This document shows positions 28,454 through 28,455 of a DNA stretch of 28,455 nucleotides, one piece after another. Below the pieces are notes generated by a model, which had not been told where the DNA came from, made no database searches, and was given only the letters and a program-made list of their open reading frames with translations. The translations under genes and the position numbers were made by a program. How positions within the stretch are numbered: position 1 is the stretch's first letter; each line of letters starts with the position of its first letter. The stretch lies in contig DAIOFH010000041.1 of the NCBI GenBank assembly GCA_036745875.1, positions 1-28,455 of the forward strand. The letters are read 5' to 3'. This DNA comes from DAIOFH01 sp036745875 (GTDB lineage: Bacteria > Planctomycetota > SZUA-567).

Positions 28454-28455
28454 GT

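Overview
The window is a chromosomal segment carrying a compact, contractile-tailed (myovirus-type) prophage or prophage-like element between two host-type loci. On the left is an intact tRNA-Leu(CAG) gene on the minus strand with its own consensus promoter. On the right is mraZ, which is normally a chromosomal cell-division/envelope-cluster regulator. Coding regions look GC-rich, Shine-Dalgarno sites are ordinary, and the flanks are clearly bacterial. The host is a GC-rich, probably Gram-negative bacterium. I cannot fix the phylum from the sequence; a PVC-group relative is only a guess.

Layout. (1) 30-1106: tRNA-Leu, a divergent S24-peptidase (CI/LexA-type) repressor, two TTCGCA-N6-TGCGAA operators and a rightward early promoter. 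(2) 1319-2268: three small early genes (excisionase-like HTH, unknown, NrdR-like zinc ribbon). (3) 2412-3878: a lone MFS transporter with its own promoter, flanked by 37-38 bp inverted repeats, so it looks like a moron or cassette. (4) 3995-4251: a late promoter followed at once by an intrinsic terminator. (5) 4300-12299: packaging and head genes (TerS, TerL, DUF1073 portal, DUF2213 protease/scaffold, cement protein, DUF2184 capsid, neck and head-completion proteins). (6) 12305-20721: contractile tail and baseplate (DUF3383 sheath, DUF3277 tube, tail-assembly chaperone with a canonical -1 frameshift site, short tape measure, Dit-like protein, plug, hub, spike, wedge proteins, J, DUF2612). (7) 20788-24963: receptor-binding region, with one intact 772-aa fibre with a glycine-rich tip, a DUF4376 accessory protein, and a second adhesin broken by a one-base frameshift. 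The second adhesin has its own near-copy of the late promoter. (8) 25028-26554: membrane and lysis-type proteins (holin-like, XhlA-like) and two unknown small genes, ending at a strong terminator. (9) 26757-28455: an AT-rich gene-free stretch, the mraZ promoter and structured leader, mraZ, a small unknown gene, and a promoter-hairpin-terminator unit that looks like a small RNA or attenuated leader.

The structural genes are packed head to tail, often with ATGA, TAATG or TGATG overlaps, so most of 4300-23840 is one co-directional late operon. I see no integrase, transposase, replication gene or endolysin between the two host-like flanks, so the element is defective, domesticated (GTA-like) or dependent on genes elsewhere.

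The least expected content is non-coding. Two families of long nested hairpins sit between genes. Each starts at or near the upstream stop codon and ends at the Shine-Dalgarno of the next gene. Family 1 (TTTCTTAAAATGCY right arm) occurs at four phage junctions, plus a related short hairpin; two copies share a 62-nt core and show compensatory arm changes. Family 2 (GCGTTTT/AAAACGC arms) occurs in the phage head operon, in the mraZ leader and upstream of the gene after mraZ, so it is shared by phage and host-type loci. This is the best candidate here for an undescribed regulatory or mobile system.
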